Origin: Paramecium octaurelia
Taxonomy: Eukaryota; Ciliophora; Oligohymenophorea; Peniculida; Parameciidae
Direction of reading: 5' to 3'
NCBI GenBank assembly: GCA_905182995.1
Contig: CAJJDP010000020.1
Span: forward strand, 127,453-191,452
DNA length: 64,000 nt
The notes beneath the pieces are model-generated. The model had not been told where the DNA came from and did not search any database. It saw only the letters and a program-made list of their open reading frames with translations. A program made the translations under genes and the position numbers. Positions 59,971 to 64,000 of this stretch are shown here, piece by piece (the first letter of the stretch is position 1; each line of letters begins with the position of its first letter).

Positions 59971-62405
59971 TCAAGAAATTACTTTCAAAAATTTAGAAGT
60001 GATTAATGAATTAGCAATCGATTCCTACAATTCAATTTATTTGTTTCGTTGTTGCTTATTTACCCTATTGAAATATTTAAGCATTTTCTTATTTTATAAA
60101 TTACTGGTTTTTCTTTTACTTATTTATAGAATCCATTATTCGATTTCATTCTGCATCGTAACTGGATTTCGTTTACCATAATCATCCCATATAAACATCT
60201 GATTGTCCTCAAAAGTTGATTGCGTTTCAGGTTCCTCCATCTTAATAAAATTATCAAATATCTAATCCATTGGAAATAAATATTGAGCAATCCCTAAACT
60301 CAATTGAAACCAAACCAAATAATGGATTTCATCTTATAGAAGAACTTACCAAATGCAGTTTCCTATAGAGAATAACAAAATTGCCAACTCTATATAAGTA
60401 TCCACCTATTCATCAGCCAATTAACTGCCTATTGTTGGACCCTTAGAATAGCGATAAATTAATAGATATTTTTCAACCCAATAATCGATAATGATAAAAC
60501 TTAAAGATATTAAGACCCCTAATGGGATGAGTTGAGCATAAAAAAAGGAGAGCATCAAAGTTTTTGTTATTGTAGCATACTTTTTCGATAAATCTCCAGG
60601 TGAGCCTTCAAAAAGTAAATTAGCTTCTCTCTATGTTAATGCACAAGTCTATCCCTAATTTTATGATTTTCTAATTTAATATTATCTGTAAAAATAATAT
60701 GGATCCAATAAATTAAATAACCAAGGAAATATGGCATTCATGATCAAGACCAAACAAACATCAGATATTAATCCTCCATCTTTCCAAGTTTAAGTTAATA
60801 TATCCTGATCATTTAATGCTATATTTACTAAAAGTGGAACGATGGCTGTATTTAGAAATTGAGCCTATTTTATTATTCAAATAATACGATGCCTAATTTA
60901 TTAGCAAAACTGATATTAAATTCGGTTTAGGTTGAATGCAACTCCAGGGATACAAACTTTTTGATCAGCAATCCCATAATGTTATTTAATATTGAGATTA
61001 TGAAGGAAGCTATCAATCCAAAAACTGTTATGTACAATTCGATTGAAGTAGATCGGCTTTTTTTGTCTGATTGATTTAGTTTATCCTTTGATTATATCTG
61101 TTAATACCTGATACACAGAAACACCTAATATAGATCCAAAACATATGGCCAAAATAAACAAGGACCCTAAATTTGTTAAAATTTAATATTTAAACTAAAT
61201 TAGAGGGTTAATACCTAAATTTTCCCAAATTACATCCCCTGGCTCTGGTGCTCTAATCACATGAGGGGTCTTTCCTTAAAATGTCTTAGTAGATTCTAAA
61301 GGGTAGAAAAACAGTAATTTTTAGAGAATGTACTAGAATTTGGTTTGAGTGTGATATTTCCTAATTTACTTAGCTTAAGTCGAAGTGTTATAGGTGATAA
61401 ATGCTACGCCACTAAATTTAAATAATTGAGGGTTTTGTTGGAATTACATAATTTTAGTATTGATTTCATCTAATTGTTACTCCAGATTTAATGTTTATGA
61501 CCCCAATGAAAGATTTTATCTATTAAATTTCAAATAGATAAATTTACTATTCAGAGAGAATTGATGTTATTCTTAATTCATTTTCTATTTTGAGTTTAGT
61601 TAATTTATAGTATTCTTACATGTCAAAACCTAATACAATTTATACAATATTTAATTTTGAAATGGAAGATCCATTTAATTTGATTTCTGAAAAGTAGTCT
61701 GAAATCTCCTATTTGGTTGAGGTTAATGGCAAATTACTTATTTGAATGGAGTAATCAGATATGGAGATATTCTTCTCATCGATTTTTGCAGCGACAATAT
61801 TCAAGCGTCTTCTATAATAGATTGAAAAGACAATCATAACCAAAATATTGCAGATGTCCAATCCCAGCAATATAACATCAGGGGTTCTAATATTGCAATG
61901 GGAAAATACCTGGAGCTATTTGTAAGTGAGTAAGTGTTATAGTAATTCAATTTGCAGACTGAAGAATTAGTTTCACATTCTGATCCCTTATAATTATTTA
62001 ATGCGTTGTACAACCCAGATATTAAGCTAAATAATGATGATCTCATTCTTACAAGTTCAAGGATAGTAAAATAGCTACAAATAGCATGAATTCAAAGAAT
62101 AATGGTACTCCTGCTCCATTAAAAGCCAGCTCTTCATTTTTGCAACAAAAACTTAGTTGTGATTCGATTATAGGAAATCCACAACAAGGACAATACTCGA
62201 TATTGTCTATGTTTTCTATTTCCTTTGAATAACTAAATTTATTGGCTTTCTTTTAAAATCATCAAAAATATATTACTGCATGATTTTTAGCTAGTTCAAA
62301 GTTTGGAGGCCTTCTAAAAGGCTCGTAATCATCATTTTATTCTTCTTAAAGATCCAAATCATTAATTATAGATTTTAAAAACATATAATTATATTGTGAT
62401 GACAT
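59971..62405 (-). CDS. Second OSCA/TMEM63 (CSC1-like) cation channel
   Basis: From ATG (complement of 62403-62405): MSSQYNYMFLKSIINDLDLQ. A 27-nt intron follows, then KANKFSYSKEIENIDNIEYC and PCCGFPIIESQLSFCCKN, the same CPCCGF zinc-like motif as the gene at 6066-8715. After a 23-nt intron comes TPDVILLGLDICNILVMIVF, SIYYRRRLNIVAAKIDEKN and SDYSIQISNLPLTSTKQE, equivalent to PADYTICVKNIP of the paralogue. Later come FSGVAFITYNTSTQAKQIRK and VIRAPEPGDVIWENLG, the family's hallmark. The C-terminus has FIWDDYGKRNPVTMQNEIEQ, matching YDRENPVTKHKALAEW, and ends at TGA 59971-59973 (complement). Introns of about 25-30 nt recur. Divergence from the first copy is large, so the duplication is old. Confidence 0.82.
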
Positions 62406-62878
62406 CAAAATTACTCTATATCAAATTATTTCTCCTATAATTATCCATTTTATACCAAAATAGTGGCATTGTTAAGGAATCATCCTTTAATAAACTTCTG
62501 GTTTGGAATACTTCTGTAGTTCAAAAGTGACAGGATAAGTTTGCTTGTGCTTTTTTTCAAGAAGATTTTGAAAGGAACCTTGCAAAAGACATTAACATTT
62601 ATATAAATAATAATTGCTATATCTCCTACAATTTAATTATTTAAATGAAATCTATCATTATATTTATAATCAATTAAAAAGAACATTCACAATCACTCAT
62701 TTTAAAAAATGACAATCAAATTGTAACCACTGTTAAATTAAACACTTAGTATAACAAATATTAATGGTTTCCTTATTTAAAATTATAATACTATTTGTCT
62801 TCGAGTAGTTTCAACAATCTCTTTATAAACAAGTTCAAGAAATTTAGATAATAAGTATGACCTTATTTCTAATTTCCT
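62399..62878 (+). CDS. Possible small secreted or membrane protein, start overlapping the OSCA gene
   Basis: ATG 62399-62401 gives MTSKLLYIKLFLLQLSILYQ, a signal-peptide-like start. A 33-nt intron (GTTTGGAATACTTCTG) leads to DKFACAFFQEDFERNLAKDI, NIYINNNCYISYNLIIQMKS and ILKNDNQIVTTVKLNTQYNK, ending near TGA 62876. The ATG sits within a few bases of the start codon of the divergent OSCA gene. A second frame from an ATG near 62709 (MTIKLQPLLNQTLSITNING, RVVSTISLQTSSRNLDNKYD, LISNFLVIVKNSSILQLEIN) is equally protein-like up to 63060 and overlaps this one, so only one of the two is probably real. Confidence 0.35.
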
Positions 62879-63240
62879 TGTAATAGTAAAGAACAGCTCA
62901 ATATTATAATTAGAAATTAATTTATTTATTGTCTAGGTGATAGCAAATTCTGTGAAAACCAACTTGTAAAGCTCATTTGTAATGCCAATAAATATCTTTT
63001 ATGTATTGGGCGATAGATTTAGAAAGATACAAAGGTAAGAGTCAAGAGTCTCACATATTATAATTTATTAATTCCAATAAATATTGATAATAATTCATTT
63101 TTTTATCTTGATATTAATAAATCTTTTCTGTTATGATGGTTCATGATCGAAATTGTTTTAAATCAGAGCCATACATATAATGCAGAAAGAGATCAGTCTC
63201 CGAATGATTGAATTAACGATTCAAGAATTCCCATCAAATT
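62709..63240 (+). CDS. Alternative or separate small protein gene
   Basis: From an ATG near 62709: MTIKLQPLLNQTLSITNING, FLIQNYNTICLRVVSTISLQ, RNLDNKYDLISNFLVIVKNS, then VIANSVKTNLQSSFVMPINI and FYVLGDRFRKIQ, with a possible 5' splice site GTAAGAG at 63045. A downstream fragment VMMVHDRNCFKSEPYIQCRK and RSVSE (TGA near 63210) could be the last exon. The alternation of hydrophobic strands and a helix recalls small Roadblock/LC7-type proteins, but the resemblance is weak. It overlaps the preceding candidate in another frame. Confidence 0.35.
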
Positions 63241-63354
63241 TAAAATCACCCAAAGTTAATATTTTTGAGTATAGCTTATGAGTTTTTGTGTTTACATGTA
63301 TCTATAATATTAATATTGTGTTTCATATGATTTAAGAATACATTAATTAATAAA

Positions 63355-64000
63355 ATGTAGAGTTTGTAATCTGATCTAAAATATATAAGAGATGCTCTTA
63401 CTCTACTAATTGATAAACTCTTACCCTATATAGAACAAAAGCAAATACTATAATTTTGCAAGTCGTTGAAGAATAAAGTAGCTGACGATAAAGTTACTGC
63501 CTTTTCGATATACATGGAAACTTAAAAAGGTTTTGAAGCAAGTTAAGTAAAAGCGATTAAGTTGAATAGTACATCGGATGAGAAGTTTACACTTCAAGTT
63601 CTCACTAAAATAAGGTAGGCTTAGACTGAGTTCAAGAATAATACTCAGCAATTTGCATCTATTTATAACTCAGTGAAAGAGAATGTCGAATCGGTTTATG
63701 TTTCTAGCCAAGAATTATAGACGATGATGAATGAAAAGTAGATCTAGAATAAGGTGGAATCAAGATAAGAGGAAATACGACGGGTCTCGATATATAGCAA
63801 ATAAAATAGATAAAAAACAGAGTAAGATATATCTGAAGAGAAGGCCAAAAAGTATAAAATTGAGGTTAAGCCAGAATAAAATAAGGAGATCAAATCAGAT
63901 AACAATAAATTGGGTTAAAAAGTTGAGTAGAAATCTGAAATGAAATTGGAGAAGGTGGAGAAATCAGATTCAAAATATTCATTCGAAGGATCTAAGAAAG
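63355..64000 (+). CDS. Coiled-coil, lysine-rich protein (3' end outside the window)
   Basis: From ATG 63355-63357: MQSLQSDLKYIRDALTLLID, KLLPYIEQKQILQFCKSLKN. The frame stays open to the window edge (215 codons seen). The first 140 residues are helical (FTLQVLTKIRQAQTEFKNNT, QQFASIYNSVKENVESVYVS). After that the protein becomes strongly charged with many Lys and Glu (SEMKLEKVEKSDSKYSFEGS). No intron is needed in the visible part. No family recognised; the gene continues beyond base 64000. Confidence 0.6.

Overview
The window is a gene-dense, AT-rich nuclear segment from a ciliate, and Paramecium-like features fit best. In gene after gene TAA and TAG stand inside recognisable proteins where glutamine is expected (for example codon 2 of ubiquitin), and only TGA ends the frames. 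Coding regions are cut by tiny GT...AG introns, mostly 18-35 nt and very often about 25 nt. That combination (TAA/TAG = Gln plus roughly 25-nt introns) is the Paramecium pattern. Genes lie on both strands a few tens to a few hundred bases apart. I saw no transposon, rRNA, CRISPR array or telomere repeat; I could not scan for tRNAs systematically. All products below were read with TGA as the only stop and with introns placed by eye, so exon edges are provisional.

Layout. 1-6.0 kb: a partial-looking unknown gene, an ARFRP1-type GTPase, two uncertain small genes and two neighbouring type I membrane proteins. 6-13.3 kb: an OSCA/TMEM63 channel gene, an empty AT-rich stretch holding possible gene remains, then a tandem pair of kinase paralogues, one intact and one a pseudokinase. 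13.4-20.2 kb: ribosomal protein eL20, unknowns, a calcium-dependent protein kinase, an LRR protein and an N-terminal methyltransferase. 20.2-26.7 kb: unknowns, a kinesin and a tandem CCCH zinc-finger protein. 26.6-29.2 kb: a 1331-bp block present twice, flanking a single N, almost certainly an assembly artefact; it carries an EF-hand/centrin-like gene and the start of a histidine kinase. 28.9-35.3 kb: a hybrid histidine kinase and a long coiled-coil gene. 35.9-45.8 kb: ubiquitin-L40, a protein with a duplicated U-box-like unit, an EF-hand protein, RAB7, carnosine N-methyltransferase, a PH-domain protein, a RING-like protein, an MT-A70 protein without its catalytic motif, and an ankyrin-AGC kinase fusion. 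46.2-57.4 kb: a Ste20/MST kinase, coiled-coil genes including a FAM184 homologue, acyl carrier protein, an SLC49/FLVCR-type transporter and eEF1G. 57.6-64 kb: a histidine-kinase relative that has lost its phosphoacceptor histidine, a second OSCA/TMEM63 gene and a coiled-coil gene that runs off the right edge.

This is a chromosome segment with housekeeping genes (eL20, UBI-L40, eEF1G, ACP, RAB7) and many signalling and membrane genes, not an operon or island. The most notable theme is the recurrence of catalytically degenerate relatives of signalling or modifying enzymes: a pseudokinase beside its active sister, a pseudo-histidine-kinase, and an MT-A70 subunit without DPPW. I did not find a clearly new multi-gene system.
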